From NCBI RefSeq assembly GCF_002844195.1, contig NZ_PEND01000003.1, forward strand, positions 496,001-560,000: DNA of 64,000 bases, given 5' to 3'. The stretch is from Halegenticoccus soli (lineage in GTDB: Archaea > Halobacteriota > Halobacteria > Halobacteriales > Haloferacaceae). Shown here one piece after another: positions 45,005-53,694 of this stretch (position 1 is the stretch's first letter; each line of letters begins with the position of its first letter). Below the pieces are notes generated by a model. That model saw only the letters and a program-made list of their open reading frames with translations. It did no database searches and was not told where the DNA came from. Made by a program: the position numbers and the translations under genes.

Positions 45005-46111
45005 TCAAGCATCGAAGGGGCCCAGGACTGAACTTTTGATTCCCGACTGTCTCGCAACATCTGCGAGCAGGCTAAGCGTCTCGTCGTGAAACGGTATGCC
45101 TTCTTCGAGCCGCTTCTGTCGCTTCTCGTATTCGATTTCCCCCGGAAGTACCACACGATCACCCTTCGCAGAGGGACCCATCGGTATCTCCTCGGAATGA
45201 TCAGCGCTGTGGACTAACCTGACAAGTGCCTCCACGCGCCGCCGGTTTGCCTCGTATGTCGAAAAATATTCGGGATCGACGAAGACGAACATTGCGCCGT
45301 TGTTGACACGCCGTTCATTACACTGGCCAGAGACCTGGTGATTCGCTATAATACCGGCGAATAACTCTGCGATCACTGCGAGGCCAAATCCCTTGTATCC
45401 CGCCGTGAGACCACCGAGTGGTAACATTGCTCCCTGTTTCTCTTCTTCGTAAGCCCGTGCGGTAGTGATTGCCTCGCCTAACTCATCAATAGCCCAGCCT
45501 TTGGGAAGTGGTTGATCCTCTATATACCGTTTTGTTATCTTTCCGTGGGCGACTTGACTAGTGGCCATATCAAGGACTACCGGATGAGGGAGCACATCAA
45601 ACGTGGGAACGCCGAATGCCAATGGGTTGGTCGGCAGCAGGCGTTCAGCACTTCCTGGTACCGCCACGAGCGGAGAGGTGCCGCCGGTGTTGACGAAGGC
45701 AGCAAAACCGATCCCAGCGGCTGCCGCTCGCTCAGCCCATTCACCGACGCGGCCAAGGTGGGTTGCATTTCGGACTCCAACGATGGCGGAGCCGCTATCA
45801 CTAGCGAGTTCAATACCGACATCAACGGCGCGCCGGCCAACTACCTGTCCGTACTGGAAGTTACCATTGACCTGCGCGGTCGTTGGACTCAGCCGTTCGA
45901 TTTCGGGGGTGGCTCGAGGACGGATTTCGCCATTCTCGATCATCTCGCGGTAAAAAGTTCCCATGCGGATGACTCCATGCGAACCGTGGCCGCGGAGGTC
46001 AGACTCAACAAGCGATTCTGCTACCTCGGCGGCAACTTGATTGGATGTACCAAGTGCCGAAACTAGTTTTATGGCTAATGACTCTAGCTCGGTTACGTCG
46101 ATCCGTCGCAT
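45005..46111 (-). CDS. Malate/L-lactate dehydrogenase family oxidoreductase (Ldh2/YlbC type)
   Basis: This 368-residue NAD(P)-dependent 2-hydroxyacid dehydrogenase has its own fold, unrelated to classical malate dehydrogenase. Signature segments are SDLRGHGSHGVIRMGTFYRE with the catalytic His, VVGRRAVDVGIELASDSGSA, FVNTGGTSPLVAVPGSAERL, NPLAFGVPTFDVLPHPVVLD, and GGLTAGYKGFGLAVIAELFA. Members oxidise ureidoglycolate, 2,3-diketogulonate, sulfolactate or L-malate. All motifs are intact and the length is normal. It is not in an operon. In this setting oxidation or reduction of a sugar-derived hydroxy acid is the likely role. Confidence 0.9.
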   Translation of the reverse strand: MRRIDVTELESLAIKLVSALGTSNQVAAEVAESLVESDLRGHGSHGVIRMGTFYREMIENGEIRPRATPEIERLSPTTAQVNGNFQYGQVVGRRAVDVGIELASDSGSAIVGVRNATHLGRVGEWAERAAAAGIGFAAFVNTGGTSPLVAVPGSAERLLPTNPLAFGVPTFDVLPHPVVLDMATSQVAHGKITKRYIEDQPLPKGWAIDELGEAITTARAYEEEKQGAMLPLGGLTAGYKGFGLAVIAELFAGIIANHQVSGQCNERRVNNGAMFVFVDPEYFSTYEANRRRVEALVRLVHSADHSEEIPMGPSAKGDRVVLPGEIEYEKRQKRLEEGIPFHDETLSLLADVARQSGIKSSVLGPFDA

Positions 46112-46895
46112 ACATGTATCTCACATTGTTAGGAGTTAAATCCACTTATGGTCATCCTCAATCTGTATGTTCGATCACATACACGAAGCTAGAGAGCTCT
46201 TTGTACCATGTTTCTGTTCCTCCGGCTAGTGGCAAACAGTTGCTCTCCATTTTCAAACCTACTTCCGATGTTATCTATACCGTTTCCGTTCGAGGAACGG
46301 TCTCTCTGTGCTGTTCACGAATGTTAAACCTCTGTTTTACAATGAGAAATTCACTTGTTTCAAGGACCGAATCGCACCAAGAAGGCGGAATTGACCGTTG
46401 AAAAGGCTCCTTTAGCCATTTTCTGATGCAGCATCAATAAAAGTGATAGCGGTCAAATAAGAAGGGTATGACTCTAATAGTGCCGTAACGGCCCTGTCAC
46501 ACGATAACTCCCATCAAGGCGCGTTCGACGCTAGTAAACGGTATACTAGAGTATCCAAAAACCACGCAACTGGGGAAATGTAAATATAATCTTATTACAG
46601 ACATCTACGACGAGATGGCTATTTGCGCCTATGAAGAATGGCTTCAAAGTAATTGGTGAGTATTTGAGATGAATTTGGCAATCAATCACGATGGCGTGAC
46701 GGCCTTACTATAAAAATGTTACTGTTAAGAGCGCTTTCGACGATGGTGAACGGAACTTCGGAATTATAGGAACCGCGTTTTCGATCAAATTAGGTGGCTA
46801 CTCTCCAAATGAGATACTCATCGAATCTCTCTTCTTTAAGCGGATCGGTGAAGTAACCCAAAACGTTTTATCATCGGTTTACAAGTTTGGAAAGG
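46112..46895. other. AT-rich intergenic stretch, 780 bases
   Basis: No gene. A TTTTATCA element at about 46867-46874 is placed 22-29 bases before the aldolase ATG at 46896 and is probably its promoter. The rest is AT-rich and unexplained. Confidence 0.45.
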
Positions 46896-47672
46896 ATGAT
46901 GCACGTAAACAAGGTTCGTAGAAGACTTGAGGCCGACGAAGCAGTGATCGGTGCACGGTCAAAAACTATGTCACCAATGCTTGTTGAGATCTATGGACAA
47001 CTAGGGTTTGACTTTGTGTGGCTTGATTTTGAGCATGCTGGGAAAAGCCCATACGATAGTACTGGGTTCGACTCGCTCGTTAGAGCGGCCGAGAGCGTCG
47101 ACATTGAATTGCTCGTCAGGGTACCCAATTCAGATCCATCCCTCATTCATAAAGTTCTTGATACTGGGATCTCAACTCTATTGGTTCCGCGAATCAAGAA
47201 TGCTGAGGAGGCTCAGCGTGCGGTAAAGGCAGCTCGTTTTTCGTTTGACGGTGGACCGGGCAACAGGGGATTTGGCGGTGGCCGTAATGCTGAGTGGGGC
47301 GCCGCCATGGAAGGGTTCACCGAACGAGAGGACGAATCAGTCCTTGTCGGAGTTATGATAGAAATGGTTGAAGCCATCGAGAATATAGAAGAGATCCTCG
47401 GCATACCACATTTAGGGTTCGTCTTTGTCGGGCCGATGGACCTCTCGATCTCTATGGGATACCCTCAGCAAACTGATCACCCCGAAGTAAATGACGCTAT
47501 CAAAACGATCGAAGACGCCTGCGCAGATGCTCATGTTCCTATTGGCATCCCTGAACACTCTACCGAAGGTGCTGCAGACCTTCTTTCGCAGGGTTACCGT
47601 GTCCTCCGCGTCGGCGATGAGGTGGATTCGGTTCAAGAAATTCTCGGGAAGCGACTTGACGCGCTTCGCTAG
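46896..47672 (+). CDS. HpcH/HpaI-family aldolase (2-keto-3-deoxy acid aldolase type)
   Basis: This 258-residue class II aldolase of the pyruvate/oxaloacetate-aldolase superfamily has VIGARSKTMSPMLVEIYGQL, FVWLDFEHAGKSPYDSTGFD with its catalytic base context, LLVRVPNSDPSLIHKVLDTG, the metal-binding Glu in VGVMIEMVEAIENIEEIL, and the metal-binding Asp in FVGPMDLSISMGYP. Start is ATG at 46896 or the next codon at 46899; the TTG further up is unlikely. Family members cleave 2-keto-3-deoxy-aldonates to pyruvate and an aldehyde such as glycolaldehyde, which would feed the AldA-like enzyme at 39334. It is monocistronic, ending the metabolic part of the window. Confidence 0.9.
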   Translation: MMHVNKVRRRLEADEAVIGARSKTMSPMLVEIYGQLGFDFVWLDFEHAGKSPYDSTGFDSLVRAAESVDIELLVRVPNSDPSLIHKVLDTGISTLLVPRIKNAEEAQRAVKAARFSFDGGPGNRGFGGGRNAEWGAAMEGFTEREDESVLVGVMIEMVEAIENIEEILGIPHLGFVFVGPMDLSISMGYPQQTDHPEVNDAIKTIEDACADAHVPIGIPEHSTEGAADLLSQGYRVLRVGDEVDSVQEILGKRLDALR

Positions 47673-48400
47673 ATACTTACGAAAACATGGGTCAACGTCC
47701 CGCTCAACAATGAGTCGACTTCATGCGGTATTTCAGCAGAAATCTTCATGACGGTTGACGACGTTTCCTGTCCTCTAGCCCGATGTTTCTAGTTACCTCG
47801 TCTACTAAGAGATGTCCATCTAACTGATTGGCTGTGACTTCAACGGTGACATTGAATTTCTCATCCCCAGTAGGGTGATCGATGAGTTCTCATGTCTCGC
47901 GACGTTAAGTTCTTCGGAGCCTCGTAGAGGGTAGAAACCCACTCACAACTTCGGAGTTTAGCCAGGTGATGCACGGCTTCTTTTCGCGCTACTTACGATG
48001 AATTGGGTGACCTCAGTCGGTTCTCCAGTTGAACAATACCCCGTTCTTCTTGCCGGAAGGCGCACTTCAGAACCCCATCCTCCGAAATTGTGACCCGCAA
48101 TCTAAGAAGAATTTATATATCAGCATGCGGTTTACGCAAATTGCGCGCAAATTTAGGGGCTTCCCTCGGTGTTCACACGGACTGCTACCGTCTGTGTGGT
48201 CCCAGAATTCAACACTATCTTGTTAAATAGAGCCTCCCGACCGAAAATACCACTCTCAGAACCAGAACGTCACACAGCGGGGCTGCTACCCTCTGCCCAC
48301 CACGACCACCCCTGCAGCCGACAGACTAGACACCGAGAAGAAACCCGAAACTCACTATGGAACCACCGTAGAAGAAGTCGGCAACGTCGCTAACCGCGCT
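47673..48400. other. 730-base intergenic stretch between the metabolic and partition regions
   Basis: No supported gene. Around 48110-48155 there is an AATTTATATATCAG element followed by TTTACGCAAATTGCGCGCAA, containing the perfect 10-base palindrome TTGCGCGCAA at 48141-48150; it could be an operator or a partition-related site. Nothing else is evident. Confidence 0.4.
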
Positions 48401-48838
48401 CTAAGACTTCTCGAGATCATACCCCCATTCACGGAGAACTTCGGCAACGAGCTCGGGGTTGCGCTGAGCGACGACCATGGCAGCCTCTCGGTAATCAGAT
48501 TTGTAGACGCTTTCGCCGAGAAGCTCCTCCAGCGTATCCTGAAGATCGCCCTCGGCTTCGATGATCTCGCTCCGAAGGAAATAGGGAACTTGCTCGCGTC
48601 CTTCGTTCACCTTCTCCCGGCGAAGCTTGTAAGGGAGCGAGTCCATCGTCGGCCGTGAAGGAGATGACGTCTCTGATCCGCTCACAGAGCCAGTATCTTT
48701 GTCGCTCGTTTCAGTTGGTGCTGAATTAGCTGCCGTCGTGTCTTCCGTCAAAGATACATTTTCGTCCCGGTCGTCAGATCGCTCGACGTCGTCCGATTCG
48801 TCGAGTCCAGCATCTCGTGACCCGGATTTGAGCCCCAT
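48401..48838 (-). CDS. Small acidic partner of the ParA gene, candidate partition adaptor
   Basis: This 145-residue protein has two parts. The first 65 residues are disordered and very acidic, rich in Asp, Ser and Thr (DESDDVERSDDRDENVSLTE). The last 80 are compact: MDSLPYKLRREKVNEGREQV, VPYFLRSEIIEAEGDLQDTL, ELLGESVYKSDYREAAMVVA. The gene overlaps the ParA stop by one base (TAATG), so the two are coupled. Small proteins following ParA-like ATPases on haloarchaeal plasmids are thought to fill the ParB or adaptor role. No ParB motif or helix-turn-helix is obvious, so that role is inferred from position. Confidence 0.75.
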   Translation of the reverse strand: MGLKSGSRDAGLDESDDVERSDDRDENVSLTEDTTAANSAPTETSDKDTGSVSGSETSSPSRPTMDSLPYKLRREKVNEGREQVPYFLRSEIIEAEGDLQDTLEELLGESVYKSDYREAAMVVAQRNPELVAEVLREWGYDLEKS

Positions 48839-49695
48839 TATGCCGTCACCTCGGGCGTTGTAAGGCCGGCCTGCCGTTCGAGATGGCGGGCGAGTTCGTC
48901 GAATTGGTCGAGCGTTTCTAGCTCATACTCACGTTGCCGGTCGCGATGCTTTTCCACGTACGTGTACGGGCTACACTGCTGCTTCCAGCTCCCCTCCATC
49001 ATAGAGCCACGCTCACCAATGACCACTGGAACCGGGAACCCACTTTCGCGAAGCTCATTGAGTATTTCGCGCTGATCGCGCGTGTTTTTGTAGCCGATCG
49101 GGACGACCGCGAGGACGCCGACGTCGACGTCGATGCTTTGCTCTAATCCGTCAACGAGGTCGTCGAGGCCTTCGATCGATTCTTTTCCCTTTGCGGTCGC
49201 CTCGAACGGGATGACCACGTTCCTGACGGCGACCAGTGCGTTATACAGAATGGGTCCTGCTTTCCCGGCAGAGTCAACGATGATGACGTCGTACTCGTCA
49301 CGAACGTTTGCCTCGCGGAGGACACGATGTAACTGGTGGTACATGCTGTAGGATTCCCCGAAGTTCTCGGCCTGATTTTTCTCGTTGAGAAGAAACTCGT
49401 GAAGGTCTTCGAGCATGTTGTGCGACGGAATCAGGTCGATTCCGCGTTCGACTTCGAGAGCGAGATCGTGAAAATCGCCTTTCGGACGACCAACGAGGTG
49501 GCGAACGAGGTTATCGACGCTTGGATCGCCGCGGTCGTAATCAGGTCCGAAAAAATATGTGAGACTTCCGTTCTGGGTGTCCATATCGATGACCAGGACA
49601 TCGTGGCCAGCGCGCGCGTGGCTCGTCGCCAGTGTCGCTGCTGTCGTCGTCTTCCCGACACCGCCAGCCTCCGAAACTGGAGTATAGGTGAGCAT
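48838..49695 (-). CDS. ParA/Soj-family partition ATPase
   Basis: This 285-residue MinD/ParA-type P-loop ATPase segregates the replicon. The deviant Walker A is SEAGGVGKTTTAATLATSHA near residue 8; the signature lysine normally preceding GGVGKT is replaced by alanine, which also occurs in haloarchaeal Soj-like proteins. Walker A' is VLVIDMDTQNGSLTYFFGPD, and the Walker B region is YDVIIVDSAGKAGPILYNAL. The length and C-terminus are ordinary. A CCTTTATAT box lies 26-34 bases upstream. The start at 49695 is just upstream of MLTYTPVSEAGG. It precedes the partner gene with a one-base overlap; TATAGCTATA-type palindromes lie upstream. Confidence 0.92.
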   Translation of the reverse strand: MLTYTPVSEAGGVGKTTTAATLATSHARAGHDVLVIDMDTQNGSLTYFFGPDYDRGDPSVDNLVRHLVGRPKGDFHDLALEVERGIDLIPSHNMLEDLHEFLLNEKNQAENFGESYSMYHQLHRVLREANVRDEYDVIIVDSAGKAGPILYNALVAVRNVVIPFEATAKGKESIEGLDDLVDGLEQSIDVDVGVLAVVPIGYKNTRDQREILNELRESGFPVPVVIGERGSMMEGSWKQQCSPYTYVEKHRDRQREYELETLDQFDELARHLERQAGLTTPEVTA

Positions 49696-49720
49696 TATAG
49701 GGAATAGTTGATGACCACGG

Positions 49721-49729
49721 ATATAAAGG
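49721..49729 (-). promoter_or_regulatory. TATA box of the ParA operon
   Basis: CCTTTATAT on the minus strand, 26-34 bases before the ATG at 49695. Confidence 0.6.
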
Positions 49730-50629
49730 TAAGTCAGACAATACAGTGACGTCTCCCAGCTATATCTGATAACGATACATTATAACTATATTTGGGATCT
49801 ATATTCACCACCTATACCGAGTAGCGATACGTGGCATCGAGAGTCGATCAGCACACGCGTTGGTGAGTGGCAGTCGGTACAGAGATCCACTCTCAGGCAT
49901 CTACCCCACCAGTGGAATAATCGCTGAACAGCTGGGGAGACGGAGCACAACGCGATAAGGCGAGGTCCAACCAGAGGGAGAAATCCAAGATAAACATAGT
50001 TTACAGCCACAATAAATAGCTATGCCATCGAGCTATATCCTATAGCTATACCCATCATTGAAAAGTAATAGCGTCCATTGCAGAGTCGGCGTCGATCCAC
50101 CGAGGCGAGTCAGACCAAAGCCGGTGTGAATGATCAATGAACACCGTTTCAAAAGAAGTTAGATCAAGTGCGGAGCGAGTCGGGTAGTGATGGTTCTTAG
50201 AGTCGGGAGAGATATTTACTACCCCTCTGATCACGTCCGTGAGAACATCAGCCCCTCCTCAAATGTGGGAGTGGTCTCAGTCTATCCCCTCTCTCAAAAT
50301 GAGACTTGCTTGGTGCCTCGATAAACTCCATGATGGGATACAGATGAAGTCTCTTGCTGCACCCTACAGATTCCGCGTTTAGATTTCTACAAACTGACAA
50401 TAGAATGATACTTCCCCAATATCCGATCGAGTTCAGCGCATTGTAAGGATTGGCCGTCCACAGCGCACTCAAGAGTAAATCGAGTGAATGTCGGGTTCTT
50501 GGCCTGCTTTGTAGTAGGATAGGATCCTGAATCGAAACCAAGACCAATATCTCAGTTCGGTCAGAGACGGCTCAAAATCCCCTTGCGACCGCTATGACCG
50601 GTGGACAATCGGAGAACGAGTGCATGGGT
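49730..50629. other. AT-rich region upstream of ParA with GCTATA repeats
   Basis: No gene is supported. From 49757 to 50051 the motif GCTATA or its half-forms recur (AGCTATATC at 49758-49766 and 50031-50039, the palindrome TATAGCTATA at 50041-50050, TATAACTATA nearby). Such clusters upstream of parA often serve as operator or centromere. 50060-50600 shows nothing definite. Confidence 0.45.
50041..50051. repeat. TATAGCTATAC palindromic site upstream of ParA
   Basis: A perfect 10-base palindrome plus one base, identical to 61072-61082 on the other side of the replication genes. Candidate binding site for a partition or copy-control protein. Confidence 0.45.
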
Positions 50630-51814
50630 CTACGGTAGCGCCGTCCGGAGATCCTCGCAGAGGGCGTCGGCGTCTTCGAGGCCAACGGATACTCGGACCA
50701 ACGTCTCGGGAATCTCCGCTGAATCCTCACTACGACTGAGCTCCTCGGGGATCATTAGTGACGGCACCTCAACAAGGCTCTCAACCCCGCCGAGACTGGC
50801 TCCCGGCGTGAATACCTGAAGTCCCTTAACGAACGCCTCAAGTTCGATGAGTGTACCATCGAACTCGAAGGACAGCATCCCGCTGTACCCCGACATCTGC
50901 TCACTCGCAAGATCGTGTTGCGGGTGGCTCTCGAGACCCGGATAGTGAACACGAGCGACCCGATCGTGGCTTTCGAGGAACCGGGCGACTTCCATCGCGT
51001 TCTTCTCATGATGTTCCATCCGCGCGGGCAGCGTCTTGATGCCTCGTGCAACGAGGTAGCAGTCGAACGGCGAAAGCATATTCCCAAGCCCAACCCGCTG
51101 CGCGAACGCTAATTGCTCAAAAACACCACTGTCGTCGGTGATAACGGCACCGCCGATCGAGTCGGAGTGCCCGTTGAGATACTTGGTGGTGCTGTGAACG
51201 ACGACGTCAGCACCCAGTTCGAGTGGGGCTTGGTAGTACGGACTCGCAAAGGTACTGTCCACGCCGGACAGCGCATCATGGGCATCGGCGATGTCGGCTA
51301 TCGTTTGGATATCGCACAACCTAATCAAGGGGTTCGACGGTGTTTCTACCCAAATCAGGTCAGTGTCCGCGTTGATTGCATCGGCGACGTTGTCGGGGTC
51401 ACGAGCGTCAACAAAGTCAATGTCAACGCCGAGATGTCCGGCCATGTGTTCCGTGAGCAGTTTTTCGGTTCCGCTGTAGATGGAGTCCGAGGAGACGACG
51501 TGGCCTCCCGGAGGGACCAGCGATAGCATCGTCGTCGATGTGGCGGCCATTCCGGAGGCGAACGCCAACCCATGCTCGCCGCCTTCGAGACGGGCTAACT
51601 GCGCTTCAAGGGCTGCCCGCGTCGGATTGCTCTCACGCGAATAGTCGTGTTCATTGGCCTCGTCTCCGCTGGTCCACTCGAATGTGGTCGAGAGGTGGAT
51701 CGGCGGGACGACGTCGTTTGTTCCACCTCTGTGGGGATGCGTCTCGGTTTCTGCTGCGCCGACGGCGATGGTTGCGAATCGGTTCTTGCTGGACCGGTCA
51801 TCGTGTCGTGTCAT
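50630..51814 (-). CDS. Cys/Met-metabolism PLP-dependent enzyme (cystathionine gamma-synthase/lyase or methionine gamma-lyase type)
   Basis: This 394-residue gamma-family PLP enzyme forms the usual tetramer. PLP lysine is in DVVVHSTTKYLNGHSDSIGG. YSRESNPTRAALEAQLARLE holds the partner-subunit Tyr and Arg, GLAFASGMAATSTTMLSLVP the cofactor phosphate loop, and VWVETPSNPLIRLCDI-like sequence the substrate Ser/Asn region. The ending RVSVGLEDADALCEDLRTAL is complete. The synthase, lyase and methionine gamma-lyase types cannot be separated by eye. It could supply cysteine or methionine, or degrade methionine. It is a lone gene downstream of the AT-rich ParA upstream region. Confidence 0.92.
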   Translation of the reverse strand: MTRHDDRSSKNRFATIAVGAAETETHPHRGGTNDVVPPIHLSTTFEWTSGDEANEHDYSRESNPTRAALEAQLARLEGGEHGLAFASGMAATSTTMLSLVPPGGHVVSSDSIYSGTEKLLTEHMAGHLGVDIDFVDARDPDNVADAINADTDLIWVETPSNPLIRLCDIQTIADIADAHDALSGVDSTFASPYYQAPLELGADVVVHSTTKYLNGHSDSIGGAVITDDSGVFEQLAFAQRVGLGNMLSPFDCYLVARGIKTLPARMEHHEKNAMEVARFLESHDRVARVHYPGLESHPQHDLASEQMSGYSGMLSFEFDGTLIELEAFVKGLQVFTPGASLGGVESLVEVPSLMIPEELSRSEDSAEIPETLVRVSVGLEDADALCEDLRTALP

Positions 51815-52036
51815 AGGTTACTCACTACAAGACCCACTTGGGCGGTGAACATATCTCCGATACAATTGGGTGGTTCATAGGAGTGTTCTCCGTAGCGGTA
51901 GATAGTCGTAGAGTTATAGGCGAGACTGGCCAGAGATAAAACCTGAACTGGGCACGAGTCAGCGAGCGATCTGTAACGAACTGTTGTGTCCCTGGAAGGG
52001 AGGTTTCTTATTCACATTGGCGAGTAAACTGTAGTG

Positions 52037-52357
52037 ATGTATCTTGTCACGTTCCGCCTTGATCCGGGGGAGTACGATGCAGAGTTTCACGAGTTGAATG
52101 ACGCGATACAAGTGGCTGCCGAGGACACAGAGGGGTATCTGGGCAAGCGGACGTGGCATGCCTCTGAGAGTGAAGAGGTTCTCGTCGTGTACTACTGGGA
52201 GTCGTTGGACGCGCTTGAGTCGTTTGGCGCAGATTCTGACCACAAAGAGGCGAAACAGCGATGGACAGAGTGGTACGATGCGTACGAAGTCACCGTTACA
52301 GAAGTCGTCGAGGCGTACGGGAGTGGGTTTGGTGACGACGCCGATCCACCCCTATAG
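52037..52357 (+). CDS. ABM/dimeric alpha-beta barrel-like small protein
   Basis: This 106-residue protein starts at the ATG at 52037 (MYLVTFRLDPGEYDAEFHEL). It has the beta-alpha-beta-beta pattern of antibiotic-biosynthesis-monooxygenase-like ferredoxin folds: strand YLVTFRLD, helix FHELNDAIQVAAED, strand TWHASESEEVLVVYYWESLD, helix ALESFGADSDHKEAKQRWTE, then WYDAYEVTVTEVVEAYGSGF. Many members have no catalytic residues and bind heme or quinone products; none can be assigned here. The stop at 52357 faces a peroxiredoxin relic. A broken second copy of the C-terminal part is at 55218-55357. Confidence 0.75.
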   Translation: MYLVTFRLDPGEYDAEFHELNDAIQVAAEDTEGYLGKRTWHASESEEVLVVYYWESLDALESFGADSDHKEAKQRWTEWYDAYEVTVTEVVEAYGSGFGDDADPPL

Positions 52358-52439
52358 CATCCCGAGCCAATACGAAAGTCCTCAAACAATAGAACGGGTC
52401 GGCTGGCAGAGCACTACTCGGTGTCCTCTCTATCGGGGG

Positions 52440-52697
52440 ATTTTCTTTCATCCATTCGAGGACTTCGCTCGCGTGTTCATCCGGTGGGAAGATTGGGTAG
52501 AAGGCGTGCTCAATACGTCCCTCAGAAACAACCATCGTTAACCGCTTCAGGTATTCATCCCCCTCGATAGTGAAAGCCGGTAATTCGAGTCCGCTCGCCA
52601 GCTCCCATTCGGCATCGCTGAGCATCGTATGAGGGCAATCGATCTGCCCGAGTCCTGTTAGTACCAGTGTGACCGATGCAGAGCCTGTATTCAGCAA
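52440..52697 (-). pseudogene. Peroxiredoxin (redoxin) C-terminal fragment
   Basis: The minus strand reads LGQIDCPHTMLSDAEWELAS, GLELPAFTIEGDEYLKRLTM, VVSEGRIEHAFYPIFPPDEH, ASEVLEWMKEN, the second half of a haloarchaeal-type peroxiredoxin. The N-terminal half with the peroxidatic Cys is absent upstream, and the reading frame enters unrelated sequence after the end. A deletion remnant. Confidence 0.7.
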
Positions 52698-52874
52698 GAC
52701 GCGGGGCTTTTGTTCAGCCCCTTTAGTCAGAATCAGCTGGTAGGCGAGCGCTCACATCTATTTTTGGATTGAGTTCAATATGTTCCCTATTTATAATGTC
52801 TCATACAATATTAACCACTCAAACCGAATTCAGTACGGGGAAGGTATTTGTACCTGAGCTATAAGACAGTACGT

Positions 52875-53366
52875 ATGGAAGGTGAAGGGACTGCTAAACA
52901 CATTTTCACTGCGCCTGACGCCGGCGTTGAGATGGACAAACGCAGTGAAGTCGAAGCCATCGCAGGCCGTGGTCTGCAGGGCGACAGGTATTTCAGCGAT
53001 ATCGAAGCCGGGACGTTTGTTACTTGGGAATCGGACGAAGACCGCCAGGACGGTTATGACCTGACGCTCATTGAGCAGGAGGCTATCGACGCAATCGAAC
53101 GCGAGGCAGACGTTGTACTCGCTCCCGGCGAACACCGGCGGAACATCGTCACGCAGGATGCCGCACTCAACCACCTCGTCGGAACGCGATTCCGAATCGG
53201 CACCGCCATCTGTCGTGGCGACCGCCTCTGCGAACCCTGCGGATATTTGCAAGACCTCACTGGAAAAGACCTCTTGGATACGCTGGCCCACCGGGGCGGG
53301 CTTCGAGCTGATATCCTCGAAAGCGGGACAATTCGGCCGGGCGACACGATCGAACCACTCGAATAA
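52875..53366 (+). CDS. MOSC-domain protein
   Basis: This 163-residue protein is a single MOSC domain, the beta-barrel fold first seen in molybdenum cofactor sulfurase C-termini. The start at 52875 (MEGEGTAKHIFTAPDAGVEM) follows a CTATAAG box by about 15 bases; the longer frame would include it. Typical features are EAIAGRGLQGDRYFSDIEAG, LTLIEQEAIDAIE, PGEHRRNIVTQDAALNHLVG and the Cys-rich LCEPCGYLQDLTGKDLLDTL, with a likely sulfur-carrying Cys. These proteins often transfer sulfur or reduce N-hydroxylated compounds with a molybdenum partner; no such partner is adjacent. Confidence 0.9.
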   Translation: MEGEGTAKHIFTAPDAGVEMDKRSEVEAIAGRGLQGDRYFSDIEAGTFVTWESDEDRQDGYDLTLIEQEAIDAIEREADVVLAPGEHRRNIVTQDAALNHLVGTRFRIGTAICRGDRLCEPCGYLQDLTGKDLLDTLAHRGGLRADILESGTIRPGDTIEPLE

Positions 53367-53694
53367 TGACCGACTCTGAACGGTTCGAACGGCCTCGATG
53401 TGCAGTTCCATCCGTGGTGAATGTGCGCCCTACGTCTAACGTTCAGAATATGAGACCGCTGATTCCTTTCAGCCAACCCATTCAAGTCTGTATCCATGTG
53501 AGGAATTCAACAGAGCCTCGGGAGCTACTACGACGCGTCCGTCGCCCTCGTCGGTTCGTAGGGTGCGAACCTCCACGGCGTGGACGAGTGGACGACGACG
53601 GAGTCACTTGTCGAGGCGGCATAGGCCGTCCCGAGCATCGTCGTCGATTACTGTGGGGTCACAGACAAGCAATGTACGGTACTTTGGGGCGACG
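53367..53694. other. Short stretch with possible gene debris
   Basis: One plus frame reads NLHGVDEWTTTESLVEAA then a stop then AVPSIVVDYCG, which looks like protein from a decayed gene. I do not recognise the family. Confidence 0.35.
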
